Assembly (NCBI GenBank): GCA_910576785.1 | Contig: CAJTJG010000007.1 | Coordinates: 62,001-126,000, forward strand | Reading direction: 5' to 3' | DNA from: an uncultured Duncaniella sp. | GTDB taxonomy: Bacteria > Bacteroidota > Bacteroidia > Bacteroidales > Muribaculaceae | Length of the DNA stretch: 64,000 nucleotides | Shown here: one piece after another, positions 51,765 to 60,907 of the stretch | How positions within the stretch are numbered: position 1 is the stretch's first letter | Layout: each line of letters starts with the position of its first letter | Notes under the pieces: model-generated | Told to the model about the DNA's origin: nothing | The model's database searches: none | What the model saw: the letters and a program-made list of their open reading frames with translations, nothing else | Program-made: the position numbers and the translations under genes

Positions 51765-53315
51765 ATGAAAAATATATGCAGTTGCAGGAAAAGCGTGGCG
51801 GCGGTGATGTTGTGCATGGCCCTGCTTATTGGAGTGTCATCTGACGCCGGTGCAGCCAACCGGAAGGATACCGTTGAACAATGGGGACGGTATGAGCTGT
51901 CGTTCAAACTGAAGGTCAAGGGGAATCCATTTGAGGATGTTGATCTCCGGACCGTGTTTATAAACGATGGTGACACTGTGACCGTGAAGGGTTTCTATGA
52001 TGGCAATGATACTTACAGGGTGAGATTTATGCCGGGGAGGCCGGGAGAATGGTCATGGCACACCAAGAGTGACCGTGGCAAACTTGACGGCCGGAGTGGT
52101 CGGTTTGTGTGCGTGGCAGCGCGTGAGAGAAATCACGGGCCGGTGGTGACGGACTCACTCGGTTTCAGATATGCCGACGGGACAAGGTATATCCCGGTGG
52201 GGACCACCTGCTATGCCTGGGTGCATCAGCCGGAGGAGCTGCGGCTGCGTACACTCAGGACTCTCTCGGAGGGATGTTTCAATAAGATAAGGATGTGCGT
52301 GTTCCCGAAAAGCTATGACTGGAATCATAATGAGCCGGAGCTGTATCCTTATGAGGGAAAGACTGGTGAGTGGGACTCCACACGATTCAATCCCGCCTAT
52401 TTCAGAAACATAGAGGAGTGTGTGGCCGCTCTTGACAGCCTGGGCATAGAGGCCGACATAATAGTGTATCATCCCTATGACCGATGGGGTTTCAGCCGGA
52501 TGGACAAGGGTGCGCGTGAACGCTACATGCAGTATCTCATATCACGTCTTGGCGCGTACAAGAATGTGTGGTGGAGCATGGCCAACGAGTATGACTTCAT
52601 GGAGGCGTACAATGAGGATGACTGGCGGTATCATCTCGAGTTTTTTGCGTCGGAGGATCCGTTCGGGCATCTGCGCAGCATACATAATGCGGTGAGGATG
52701 TATGATCATTCGGACAGTAATGTGACGCATGTCAGCATCCAGTCGCCGGACACAAGGAATGCCGGAGCCCTGGCTGCCCGGTATCAGAAGCCTGTGATAT
52801 ATGACGAATGCCGGTATGAGGGGAATATTCCCTGGGTGTGGGGCACACTTTCAGCCGAGGAGATGGTGCAGAAATTCTGGGAGGGATTTCTGAGCGGTGG
52901 CTTCGTGGGCCACGGCGAGGTGCTGCTGTCGGATCCTGCCATTGCCCCGGGGGAATCGGACGAGGTGTTGTGGTGGTCAAAGGGCGGAGTGCTGCGCGGC
53001 GGAAGTCCGGAGCGCATAGGTTTCCTCAGGGGTATACTGGAGGAAGCGCCTCATGGTATAAGGCCCGTGAAGGGGCTGACTGGATGGCAGGAGTATCCGT
53101 CGCTCGGGGTGAATAATGAATGGTATCTGATCTATTTTGGGCGCGATGTCCGTTGCCAGATGTATCTCGAGCTGCCGCAGGACAATGAGTACGGAATAGA
53201 AATGATAGACACATGGAATATGACCGTAAGTGCCTTGGAGGGTACCTATCGTGGACACACGTTTGTCCAGATGCCTGAGCGTCAGTATATGGCGATACGT
53301 ATAAAGCGTAGATAG
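51765..53315 (+). CDS. DUF5060 / DUF5605 TIM-barrel glycoside-hydrolase-like protein
   Basis: 516 residues, signal about 1-30. An N-terminal DUF5060 beta-domain (about 35-110, YELSFKLKVKGNPFEDVDL, FMPGRPGEWSW) precedes a TIM barrel (about 125-430) with RYIPVGTTCYAWVH, acid/base candidate Glu in WWSMANEYDFMEAY and nucleophile candidate Glu in PVIYDECRYEGN. A C-terminal DUF5605 beta-domain (about 435-515) follows. Related apiosidase-like families act on plant cell-wall side chains, but activity here is unproven. Last gene of the PUL; the hairpin 53376-53434 follows. Confidence 0.82.
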   Translation: MKNICSCRKSVAAVMLCMALLIGVSSDAGAANRKDTVEQWGRYELSFKLKVKGNPFEDVDLRTVFINDGDTVTVKGFYDGNDTYRVRFMPGRPGEWSWHTKSDRGKLDGRSGRFVCVAARERNHGPVVTDSLGFRYADGTRYIPVGTTCYAWVHQPEELRLRTLRTLSEGCFNKIRMCVFPKSYDWNHNEPELYPYEGKTGEWDSTRFNPAYFRNIEECVAALDSLGIEADIIVYHPYDRWGFSRMDKGARERYMQYLISRLGAYKNVWWSMANEYDFMEAYNEDDWRYHLEFFASEDPFGHLRSIHNAVRMYDHSDSNVTHVSIQSPDTRNAGALAARYQKPVIYDECRYEGNIPWVWGTLSAEEMVQKFWEGFLSGGFVGHGEVLLSDPAIAPGESDEVLWWSKGGVLRGGSPERIGFLRGILEEAPHGIRPVKGLTGWQEYPSLGVNNEWYLIYFGRDVRCQMYLELPQDNEYGIEMIDTWNMTVSALEGTYRGHTFVQMPERQYMAIRIKRR

Positions 53316-53375
53316 GGAGACTGTGACATATTCTTGTGTGTAATATAATATTAAGGAGGTAGAATAGTGATTGAT

Positions 53376-53434
53376 AGAAGTATACAGTCCCTGTGTGTGC
53401 ATTTTTATTGCAAACACAGGGACTGTATACTTCT
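53376..53434. terminator. bidirectional terminator between PUL and kinase operon
   Basis: Perfect 21-nt arms (53376-53396 and 53414-53434) around a 17-nt loop. Imperfect pairing continues outwards (GGAGGTAGAATA near 53356 with TATTTTGCCTCC near 53437). A second small stem CCTCCACA/TGTGGAGG (53443-53450 with 53468-53475) follows. It lies between convergent gene ends. Confidence 0.8.
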
Positions 53435-53486
53435 GTATTTTGCCTCCACATTCTGATGCATCCGCTATGTGGAGGATTTCTGATGA

Positions 53487-54761
53487 TCAGGCGGCTGCCT
53501 CAGGTGTTGAGATTTTGAATACAACGATCTTGTTTGTCAACGGATCGTAAACCCCATAGATACCTGTCGCACCTGCAGGGATGGTGTATTCTATTTTGGA
53601 TATGCCGTTTATGCTGGTTTCAACGGATGTTGGCAGGATGGCATTCTTTACCATATCCTCAAATGAGAAACCATAGTAATGGACCTTGGCTTTTTTGTTT
53701 TGATATTTGCGGATCTTGATAAGTTTGAGTTGCTGTGTCTTGATGTTGTCCATATGGAATTCAGCCGTGATAAGCTGCGGATTGGCTGGTGGTATATTCA
53801 GACTCAGGGAGTCGATATCGACCGTTACGATACCCGATAATTCTTTTGTCTGCTGCATGGAAAGGGTATTGCGGTTGATGGCTGCTTGTCCGTCTTCCAG
53901 CACGATGTCTGTGAGAGGCTTGTATCGGGAGTTTTTTTCCTTACGGTACTCAACAATATCTTCGAGATTTACGCTCATTGTTGATCCGTTCTCCAACTGA
54001 ATGAGAAGATAATCGTTTGTTATCCCATCGCTGTCAGAGTAATTGCGCTCAAATATCACGCCTCTGTGAGTACCACCGTTTTTCATTTGGATGATGTCGA
54101 TGAGATCGGATTGCTCAAGAAGCGATTGGTTCGGATTGATTTTGAAGCGGTGGTCCTTCATGACATCTTCGGTGTTGAATACCTCGACCACTCCATTGTC
54201 CCGTAGCAGGCTCATGGTCCTCCCCGGTACTTCCTCTACGTATTGCCCTTCATATTCCATGCCTGAGGACAATTTGTAACGGCGATTAATGCCGGAGAGC
54301 ATGAGCTTGGGGCGCTTGTCGGCGCGTACCACTTCGATTGTATCCCAGTTGAGAGAATATGTGTTGGGCGAGAGTTCAAGATATCTGACCTTTGCTCCTT
54401 TTTCGAGAATACGGACCCTGCTGATGGAGCCTTTATCCGTAATGATATCGCTGAGGAGCAATGTGCGGGAGTTTCCCGTGCCATCATAAGCATCACTCTT
54501 TTCTGCCCAGTCTTTCCATTCGGGAGAGAGGGAGGTTATCTTGACCTCCGAATCCACTATGGACTTGACGTCATTGCTTGGAAGCATGACTGTGGCTTTG
54601 GTGGTAGTAAACGTGAAGTTCTCTCCGGGACGCTGACGGGAAATGTATCCGGTCAGTTCGGTGCCACCTTTCAGAACGATGGTGAGATTGTCCTGTGCCG
54701 AGGCGGTAGCCAGCCCTGCAATCAGTGCAAAGCCAAACAGTAGTGCTTTAGTAGCTTTCAT
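53487..54761 (-). CDS. secreted protein with Sm-like repeats, unknown function
   Basis: 424 residues, signal peptide about 1-22 (ATASAQ). I do not recognise a named family. At least three segments share a pattern of a short strand, a Gly turn and a 'xxDVxxI' end: LKGGTELTGYI ... LPSNDVKSI (30-67), GMEYEGQYVEEVPG ... FNTEDVMKD (166-205) and MKNGGTHRGVIFE ... NLEDIVEY (227-275). This is like an LSm/Sm-type small barrel found in many Bacteroidota secreted proteins. It ends the leftward operon and overlaps the S41 peptidase gene by 14 nt, so it should act in the same envelope process. Confidence 0.65.
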   Translation of the reverse strand: MKATKALLFGFALIAGLATASAQDNLTIVLKGGTELTGYISRQRPGENFTFTTTKATVMLPSNDVKSIVDSEVKITSLSPEWKDWAEKSDAYDGTGNSRTLLLSDIITDKGSISRVRILEKGAKVRYLELSPNTYSLNWDTIEVVRADKRPKLMLSGINRRYKLSSGMEYEGQYVEEVPGRTMSLLRDNGVVEVFNTEDVMKDHRFKINPNQSLLEQSDLIDIIQMKNGGTHRGVIFERNYSDSDGITNDYLLIQLENGSTMSVNLEDIVEYRKEKNSRYKPLTDIVLEDGQAAINRNTLSMQQTKELSGIVTVDIDSLSLNIPPANPQLITAEFHMDNIKTQQLKLIKIRKYQNKKAKVHYYGFSFEDMVKNAILPTSVETSINGISKIEYTIPAGATGIYGVYDPLTNKIVVFKISTPEAAA

Positions 54762-56088
54762 TATATTGTCGTTGGTTAAATTCAGTTACATATGAAGGCT
54801 CACCGATCGGGGTGAGAGAGTTTTCTGGATCAATGCTGCGGGTAGATGTTTTCGTTAATGCGTCTCCTCTGATTTTTGCCATGGCCACACTCAGTAATCG
54901 TTCGTTTGTATCGCCAATTTCCAATTTACCGGTCGAGTAGCCATCGGGCATATATATGTCAGGTTCGATCCCTTCGTCAGGTGTTGAGATCCCATATGCA
55001 TTATAGTATCTCATGGTTATCGGTTGAATGGCGTATCGAAACCTGGGATCCGATATGGTCCATGAGCCGACACCTTTTCCAACCGTCTGTTCTCCGATCA
55101 CGGTCAGATCCATATACGGCTGTAAACATATGATTGTAGCTTCACTCGCTGAGGCGGTGTGACTTGATGTAATTACATACAGGTGTTTAATATTCAGTGC
55201 TGTAAGTGTTATGCCAAGCCCCTCACCAATTGTTTCTTCAGGTTTTTCAAAATAGGAGTAAGTCCGACTATCTCCGGTTTCCAAAAGATATTTACGGGAT
55301 AAGATGTCGTTATATGAGCATTGCTGGAAAATTCTGTAATACCCGGCAGGCGGTACAATACAGTTGCATAGAAAACGGCAGGTGCTCACGTATCCTCCCG
55401 GATTATAGCGCAAATCAAGAATGAGATCGGTTATCTGATTGGATGTAAAACGTTTTAACGGCCGCTCAAGATCCTGCTTGTCACCATACTTGAGATAACA
55501 CAGATAGCCAATACGTTTGTCGCCATCATAGTACACGGAATCCAGTAAAACTGTTGATGTCTCAAATGGATCGAACCGTGAGCCTTCTATAATACTTGAG
55601 GATTCAACAAAGGCACCATTCTTTAATTCCAGTTTTATTAAAGAATAGGAGTCATCAGATGAATCAATAAAATTCACATAGTCACCCCGGCGCAATCCTT
55701 TTGTCCTTAATTCAGGCGAATTTACATACAGGACCTCTAATGCGGTGTTTCCCTCCAGGTCCATTAATTGCTGATAGGCAAAGCCCGGCCCGCGTGTTGA
55801 TTTAGGGGGAGTGTAGTTACTGTTTGTAGTGAAATATGAGAATCGGTCCTTGCCCGACAGAAGACTCCCGAAAAATTCACGGGGAGCGAGGCTGTAATCA
55901 CATTTCATGGAGTCAGGCAAATCTTCTCGCCATAGATATTGGCGATTCATCTGACTGTAGATCCATTGATTAAGTTCTAAATATACGTTATTCTCCGCAG
56001 TTACATCATCGGGTGAATCCGGTTCATCCGATGTGCAACTGCAAAGAATAAATGCGAGTAATATTATATGACAAGTGTGCCTCATCAT
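54748..56088 (-). CDS. S41-family (C-terminal-processing-like) peptidase lipoprotein
   Basis: 446 residues with lipobox ILCSC (Cys17). A short N-terminal helical region (YSQMNRQYLWREDLPD) is followed by a PDZ-like region (about 85-150, AYQQLMDLEGNTALEVLYV, LRRGDYVNFID) and the S41 catalytic domain (about 185-420): LILDLRYNPGGYV, nucleophile Ser in TSSHTASASEATI and the general-base Lys in GEQTVGKGVG. All catalytic residues look intact. Bacteroidales S41 lipoproteins of this type are periplasmic or surface exposed; the substrate is unknown. Located 12 nt after the fimbrillin-like gene. Confidence 0.88.
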   Translation of the reverse strand: MMRHTCHIILLAFILCSCTSDEPDSPDDVTAENNVYLELNQWIYSQMNRQYLWREDLPDSMKCDYSLAPREFFGSLLSGKDRFSYFTTNSNYTPPKSTRGPGFAYQQLMDLEGNTALEVLYVNSPELRTKGLRRGDYVNFIDSSDDSYSLIKLELKNGAFVESSSIIEGSRFDPFETSTVLLDSVYYDGDKRIGYLCYLKYGDKQDLERPLKRFTSNQITDLILDLRYNPGGYVSTCRFLCNCIVPPAGYYRIFQQCSYNDILSRKYLLETGDSRTYSYFEKPEETIGEGLGITLTALNIKHLYVITSSHTASASEATIICLQPYMDLTVIGEQTVGKGVGSWTISDPRFRYAIQPITMRYYNAYGISTPDEGIEPDIYMPDGYSTGKLEIGDTNERLLSVAMAKIRGDALTKTSTRSIDPENSLTPIGEPSYVTEFNQRQYNESY

Positions 56089-56100
56089 TATAACATCCGG

Positions 56101-57105
56101 TTATCTGATAGTGATAGTGCCGGTTTCGTAGTCATAGACAGCTTGAGGTTTGTCTGATTTGACAAATTCAACCAACGGACTATCTGCGTTTGATGAAGAA
56201 CGGCTTGGTGTCATATTATACCATTTGGTTTCCTCTGATGTGACATCGTAGCCAATGAGATATGAATCGCCAAGTTTTATATCGTCGACCATGTTAGCTC
56301 CAAGATAGTGGATTGAGCCATCTGTGGTTTCTGCAAAGAACTTCATTGCGGCATTTTTCATTGGGAAAGTGAAGAAGTAGGATGATGCTCTTGTAATATT
56401 GGGGTTATAGTCATATTTAACTTTATAGAACCCGTATTCACTCTTGCTCTTGATCGAGTATTCGATGCAGTAATCGCCAACGGTGCTACCATAGAATGGT
56501 TTTAAGGAGATATAGTCGCATGACTGTTTCCCGGCCAGACCATATGATTCCACATCGCTGTATCTGTTCCAATTTATGATGGCAACAGCAGCTACAGCAC
56601 CGGCATTATGTATGTCGATAACGATAGTTTTGTCCTTCTCGGTACCAATCTGTTTTATTGTCATGCCGAGGATCTTTGATTTGCCTCCGATATAGCCATT
56701 ATCGGTAATTTTGAGGGTATTCAAATCATCCATTCCACTGAATCCCCAATATTCTACGGATGAAGACACATATGAAATTGCAACAACGGTGTAAAGGCCT
56801 GCTTCGAGATCTATACTGGTAGTCATCATATTGGTATATGCATTGAAAGTCTGCACATCTTGATCTACCAGGTGACCTGACTCATCGTATATGTACAGGC
56901 AGACATTGAGAACGGAGCCTGCGGAAAGAGAGGTCAGATCGCCGGCTGACAGCTCGTACAGGTTGTCAACCACAGTTGCAGGATTCACCTTGAACGTTAT
57001 GGTGCTGCGACGGGATACCGGAATGTCGTCGTTGGAGCAGGACGACAGAATCACAGTGAAAAGCACTGAGAAAATAGCGAGATATTTTTTCATCTGTTTC
57101 ATCAT
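56101..57105 (-). CDS. FimB/Mfa2-like (fimbrillin-family) lipoprotein
   Basis: 334 residues, lipobox ILSSC followed by SNDD. The beta-rich fold has the typical order of a FimB/Mfa2 anchor: an early strand with LNVCLYIYDESGHLVDQ, then LEAGLYTVVAISY, and a second Ig-like half with YFFTFPMKNAAMKFF. These lipoproteins anchor or start type V fimbriae, but no fimbrial shaft gene is in view, so it may be a stand-alone surface protein. Its ATG directly abuts the stop of the beta-barrel gene. A start at M5 (MKKYLAIF) is possible. Confidence 0.65.
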   Translation of the reverse strand: MMKQMKKYLAIFSVLFTVILSSCSNDDIPVSRRSTITFKVNPATVVDNLYELSAGDLTSLSAGSVLNVCLYIYDESGHLVDQDVQTFNAYTNMMTTSIDLEAGLYTVVAISYVSSSVEYWGFSGMDDLNTLKITDNGYIGGKSKILGMTIKQIGTEKDKTIVIDIHNAGAVAAVAIINWNRYSDVESYGLAGKQSCDYISLKPFYGSTVGDYCIEYSIKSKSEYGFYKVKYDYNPNITRASSYFFTFPMKNAAMKFFAETTDGSIHYLGANMVDDIKLGDSYLIGYDVTSEETKWYNMTPSRSSSNADSPLVEFVKSDKPQAVYDYETGTITIR

Positions 57106-57801
57106 TTATTTGATTACTGAGAACAGCCAGCCGATGCCGAGAGAAATGGTGCTGACCTTTGTCTGGAAGTTGCCGGCAATGTCGCTGTTGCCCATGTTGT
57201 AACGGAGGTCAGCGGTAAAGCCGTTTTTGAGTTTGCAGTTGACGCCGATAGAAAGCATTATATCGTAAGCTTTTACTTTGTCCATATGATAGATTTCATT
57301 ATAAACATCATATTTGAACTCTTTTGGGGAAGCGGAGAAGGCCCCTGTGAAGGTGGGACCCACTTCCACGGCGAAAGTAGGCACGAAGTACCATTGGAAC
57401 AAAACCGGGATCTCGAAGCAGTTCATTCTGATGGTCTCAACATCATTACTGAGTGAGCGCATGGAGTAGAGGGCTTCAAGCTGAACGCCGAAACGTTCAG
57501 TTCCGAAAGGCCTGCCTGCGGGGCGGCCAAAACGCAGATTCGCTGCGATACCTGCAGAAAAACCAATGCCTCCTGACATGTTGATATCCATTTCGTTGTA
57601 TTCCGTACTGGGGTCTCCAGCCATGGAATAATTGACACCTACTTTCGGCCCAATGGAGAGGGCATACGGCTTTAGTACTTCCGAGCCGATGATGGAATTG
57701 TTCATGACAATATCATCGTCAACCGGAACTATGCCCTGTGCCGCGGCTGAGACTGCCATGGATACAATGGCAGCAAGAGTGATAAATGCTCTTTTAAACA
57801 T
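57106..57801 (-). CDS. outer-membrane beta-barrel protein (PorT/OmpA-barrel-like)
   Basis: 231 residues with signal about 1-21 (SAAAQ). The mature protein has alternating amphipathic strands (LSIGPKVGVNYSMAG, IGFSAGIAANLRFG, FGVQLEALYSMRS, FAVEVGPTFTGAF, FTADLRYNMGNSD) and ends with a Phe-containing strand (SLGIGWLFSVIK), as in eight-stranded Bacteroidota barrels. It contains no OmpA peptidoglycan domain. Placed between the WG-repeat protein and the lipoprotein genes, it may be a surface anchor or channel for the cluster. Confidence 0.78.
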   Translation of the reverse strand: MFKRAFITLAAIVSMAVSAAAQGIVPVDDDIVMNNSIIGSEVLKPYALSIGPKVGVNYSMAGDPSTEYNEMDINMSGGIGFSAGIAANLRFGRPAGRPFGTERFGVQLEALYSMRSLSNDVETIRMNCFEIPVLFQWYFVPTFAVEVGPTFTGAFSASPKEFKYDVYNEIYHMDKVKAYDIMLSIGVNCKLKNGFTADLRYNMGNSDIAGNFQTKVSTISLGIGWLFSVIK

Positions 57802-57821
57802 AGATTGGTTATTGATTAAAG

Positions 57822-59327
57822 TTAAAAATATGGTTCAAGGTGTAATGTGCTGAATGCTTTATCTCCTGTACTCAGGGATACATATGTATTGACGTCCTGT
57901 GTGAATGTGATCTTCTCTGTCAGACTAATGCGGACGGACTTATGCGGCTGTATCGTATACGTATGGGAAACAGTCTGTTTTGCCTTTAAAGTCACACCCA
58001 CCGTTACCGCTTTGTTCGAGTCATTGGAAATATTTGCGTAAATGATGACGTTGTCATTCTCGTCGGCTTTTGATGATATGGCTTTCGGTTTTGACACGCG
58101 GAGTCTGATGGGGTATGATAGGGAGAAGGTGTCGGACACTTCGGCTACAGTAATACCATCATTCTCAAGTATCGCTCTTATTTGACAGTTCTCGGCGTTG
58201 GGGGCGGGATAGGGCGGGATGGATATAGTGGCCTTATTACCGGACAGTGATAGCTGGGATGTCATATCTCTCATCTGCCCGTCACCATTGTCGATCTTCA
58301 GATTCAAGTGATTTGGGGCGATGGGGAGCGAAATATCCAAATTTACATTCTCGGTGTTGCCATTATAGTCAACATTCAGGTCAGAGGGGGATCCGGATTG
58401 GGATGTCATGTCTATCCGATAATCACCATCGACGGTGGTAAGCAGGCCATGACGGTTGTTTTTTACCGCAATGACATATCCATCGCTGAAGTGCGTATCG
58501 AACGATCCGAATTGAGGACTTGCGATCACTTCATTTCCTGATTTAAGTCCATAGAGGTTGTTTTCGGAGAATACGGTGAAAACTTTTGTGTCACTGAAAC
58601 TATCAGTGGTCTTTGGCGCGGAGTTGTTGTTTTTGTATGTTTGTATGAATTCGTTTCCGTTGAGCTTTCTGATTTTTTTCCCGTTCATGCCGATAAGAGC
58701 AAAATCCCTGTTGTAGGCGATAGCGGCATGTCCGTTGGAGAAACAGCTTGCGCTGGTCATATCTCCATAGTGGAAGTCGACTACCAATATGCTCCTTGAG
58801 GGGTTACGGTCATAGGTTTCACTGATGTATTTAAAATAGTTTCCCTGTTTTACCGGGGCCCATCCTTCCTTAAAGGGTAGCGCCATATCGAATTGCAGTT
58901 TCACAACTACTTGTCCGGCAGGATTGATATATCCGAATTTACCTTTCTTGTCCGATACAGCCAGTTTCCCTTCTGAAAAATATTGGTTGCTTGATGGCAG
59001 ATATAATTTGTCGTCGATGGATGAGACCTCTCCATCTTCACTGATTATAGCTTGCAACAGGTATCGGGTGTCCTCTTTAACTCCGGCTAAGGCATAGCCG
59101 TTTACAAATGGTGTGATATATTCATAGGCAACCGGAAGAAGCTCGATGTTGCCAGGCTTGACCATACCCCAATATCCATTTAGCTGGCAGACAAAGATAT
59201 CGGTGTGATATCTACAGATTTTATCGTATTTCGGGGATATAGCCCATGAAACGGTTTTGGCACCTGCATCAGCAAACGCCAAAACCATAATAGAGAGGGT
59301 TAATATTATTGTCCGAATAGATTTCAT
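57822..59327 (-). CDS. secreted WG-repeat protein
   Basis: 501 residues, signal about 1-23. WG-type repeats occupy about 30-300 (NGYWGMVKPGNIELLPVAYEY, cut here as NGYWGMVKPG; KFGYINPAGQVVVKLQF; LYGLKSGNEVIASPQFG; RHGLLTTVDGDY). An Ig-like C-terminal part (about 300-500) contains a CARDB/FN3-like strand set (IIYANISNDSNKAVTVGVTL). WG repeats form beta-blades used for protein contact. It overlaps the FHA-protease gene by ATGA and is probably the periplasmic partner or substrate of that protease. Confidence 0.75.
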   Translation of the reverse strand: MKSIRTIILTLSIMVLAFADAGAKTVSWAISPKYDKICRYHTDIFVCQLNGYWGMVKPGNIELLPVAYEYITPFVNGYALAGVKEDTRYLLQAIISEDGEVSSIDDKLYLPSSNQYFSEGKLAVSDKKGKFGYINPAGQVVVKLQFDMALPFKEGWAPVKQGNYFKYISETYDRNPSRSILVVDFHYGDMTSASCFSNGHAAIAYNRDFALIGMNGKKIRKLNGNEFIQTYKNNNSAPKTTDSFSDTKVFTVFSENNLYGLKSGNEVIASPQFGSFDTHFSDGYVIAVKNNRHGLLTTVDGDYRIDMTSQSGSPSDLNVDYNGNTENVNLDISLPIAPNHLNLKIDNGDGQMRDMTSQLSLSGNKATISIPPYPAPNAENCQIRAILENDGITVAEVSDTFSLSYPIRLRVSKPKAISSKADENDNVIIYANISNDSNKAVTVGVTLKAKQTVSHTYTIQPHKSVRISLTEKITFTQDVNTYVSLSTGDKAFSTLHLEPYF

Positions 59328-60895
59328 TCTCTTACTTTATGCTTATTGTATAGCTCAACCAAATGCTTGATGTTGCAGCAATATGTCACTTCGGTGCCGG
59401 AGAATCCACTGCAGAGGACTCCCACCAAACGATGGGATTTGTCAATCACGGGCGAGCCACTCTGACCACCAATTCCCACAGCCTGGATTTGAATCTGGTT
59501 GTCGTCAGGAGTCTTGCTTAAAGAAGCCTTATGGATGGTGGGGCGGAGTTCTTTGCCATTGAAAGTCGACATTCCGATAAGTTCTCCTTTGGGATAACCT
59601 GTGATGATCAGTTCTTCATCTTGAGGTTTTAATGTCCTTTCGTCAAGACGAGACTTATTGATGTCATATATGGCCCCCATTTTGACCAAGTATTCAGGTG
59701 TCTTTCTTGAGTTAAGGCGGATTAATGCCACATCCTTATCCGGATCATCAGATTCTGCAATTACCTGAGCTTGTTGCAAATCATATGAATTGTTGACTTT
59801 TGTTCCTGTCAGGCCTACTCCGAAGTATGCGAGGCTACCACCGATTTCAATATCGGACTCAACAAAACGTTGGTACTTGGCTATGGCATCACTTTGATCA
59901 ATATGATTGAACGCACTCATAAGTCCCAATAGGAATCCTACAGTATCGTTTTCAGATGATCGCATTTTTTTCATGTGATCTCGAATTGCTTCCTCCAAAT
60001 CCTTGTCTATATATTTCCAAGGAGCAGCGATGTGCCTATTCGTGCCCATTTCACCATCTTTTGAGATAAAGAAGGCTGTTCCGGTATATTGGATCGGGTT
60101 AACGTCTTTTTTATTAGTAGAGGCAGTAAAAACTCCGTGATCATTTAATCCAAAATACCATTTACTTGGCCATTCGCCAAATTTTTCATTTAGCAAAGGA
60201 TTATCTTTTAGCGAAACCTCTATATAGTAGCCGCCATAGACACAAGCAGATGCGTTCTCCATGGCCTGGGTTGTGACCGGTGCGACCGTGCTATTCCAAG
60301 GGATATAGTTCCATGCACTCCAGCCACCAACGATAAGGATGACTATTGCCGCTGCAATGCCTGCAAATTTCTTCCAATTGTCATTCGGCAGGAATTGGGT
60401 AAGATTGACAGGTACGCCCCCGCATACGATGGAGTCGCTGCGTTTGATCTGGCGTGTCTGACCATGGTTAAGCCGCTCTCCATTTACTGTAGAGCCATTT
60501 TTGCTGTGATCTTGCAAATAAGCTTTACCATTTTTGTCGATTTTCAGCGTGGCATGATAGCGACTTGCAGTATTGCCAGCAATCTGTATGTCATTTCTCA
60601 TGCTTGTGCCAATGGCATATACAGCTTTGTAGCGCGACAAATCTTCGGGTCTGGGAACTTGATCCCACATCAGTTCGACATCTCCAAAGCGAATGGCATC
60701 GCCTCGTTTTATAGAGACCTGGGTGCCAGGTTTAATGGGGCGGTTCATAATGAATGTCCCATTACGGCTGTTTTTATCCTCCAGGAGGATATCACCGTTG
60801 TTGAGTATCGTGATTTCGGCGTGGAGTGCACTTGCCCTGTCGCTATGGAGCACGATGTCGCAAGCGGAGTCTCTGCCAACTTTTAATAGTCTCAT
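59324..60895 (-). CDS. double-FHA, single-TM, trypsin-like serine protease
   Basis: 523 residues. Two FHA domains face the cytoplasm: FHA1 (1-80, VGRDSACD, SALHAEI, SRNGTFIMN) and FHA2 (90-168, IGTSMRND, SRYHATL, SKNGSTVNG). A membrane helix (about 177-197) leads to an extracytoplasmic S1/V8-like protease (about 215-515) with catalytic His288 (GTNRHIA), Asp388 (DKDVALIRL) and Ser479 (GGQSGSPV). FHA domains read phosphothreonine, so kinase signals in the cytoplasm could gate proteolysis outside. Neighbours are an FHA protein, PP2C and kinase. The triad looks complete. Confidence 0.88.
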   Translation of the reverse strand: MRLLKVGRDSACDIVLHSDRASALHAEITILNNGDILLEDKNSRNGTFIMNRPIKPGTQVSIKRGDAIRFGDVELMWDQVPRPEDLSRYKAVYAIGTSMRNDIQIAGNTASRYHATLKIDKNGKAYLQDHSKNGSTVNGERLNHGQTRQIKRSDSIVCGGVPVNLTQFLPNDNWKKFAGIAAAIVILIVGGWSAWNYIPWNSTVAPVTTQAMENASACVYGGYYIEVSLKDNPLLNEKFGEWPSKWYFGLNDHGVFTASTNKKDVNPIQYTGTAFFISKDGEMGTNRHIAAPWKYIDKDLEEAIRDHMKKMRSSENDTVGFLLGLMSAFNHIDQSDAIAKYQRFVESDIEIGGSLAYFGVGLTGTKVNNSYDLQQAQVIAESDDPDKDVALIRLNSRKTPEYLVKMGAIYDINKSRLDERTLKPQDEELIITGYPKGELIGMSTFNGKELRPTIHKASLSKTPDDNQIQIQAVGIGGQSGSPVIDKSHRLVGVLCSGFSGTEVTYCCNIKHLVELYNKHKVRE

Positions 60896-60907
60896 AGCTA
60901 TTGTCCT

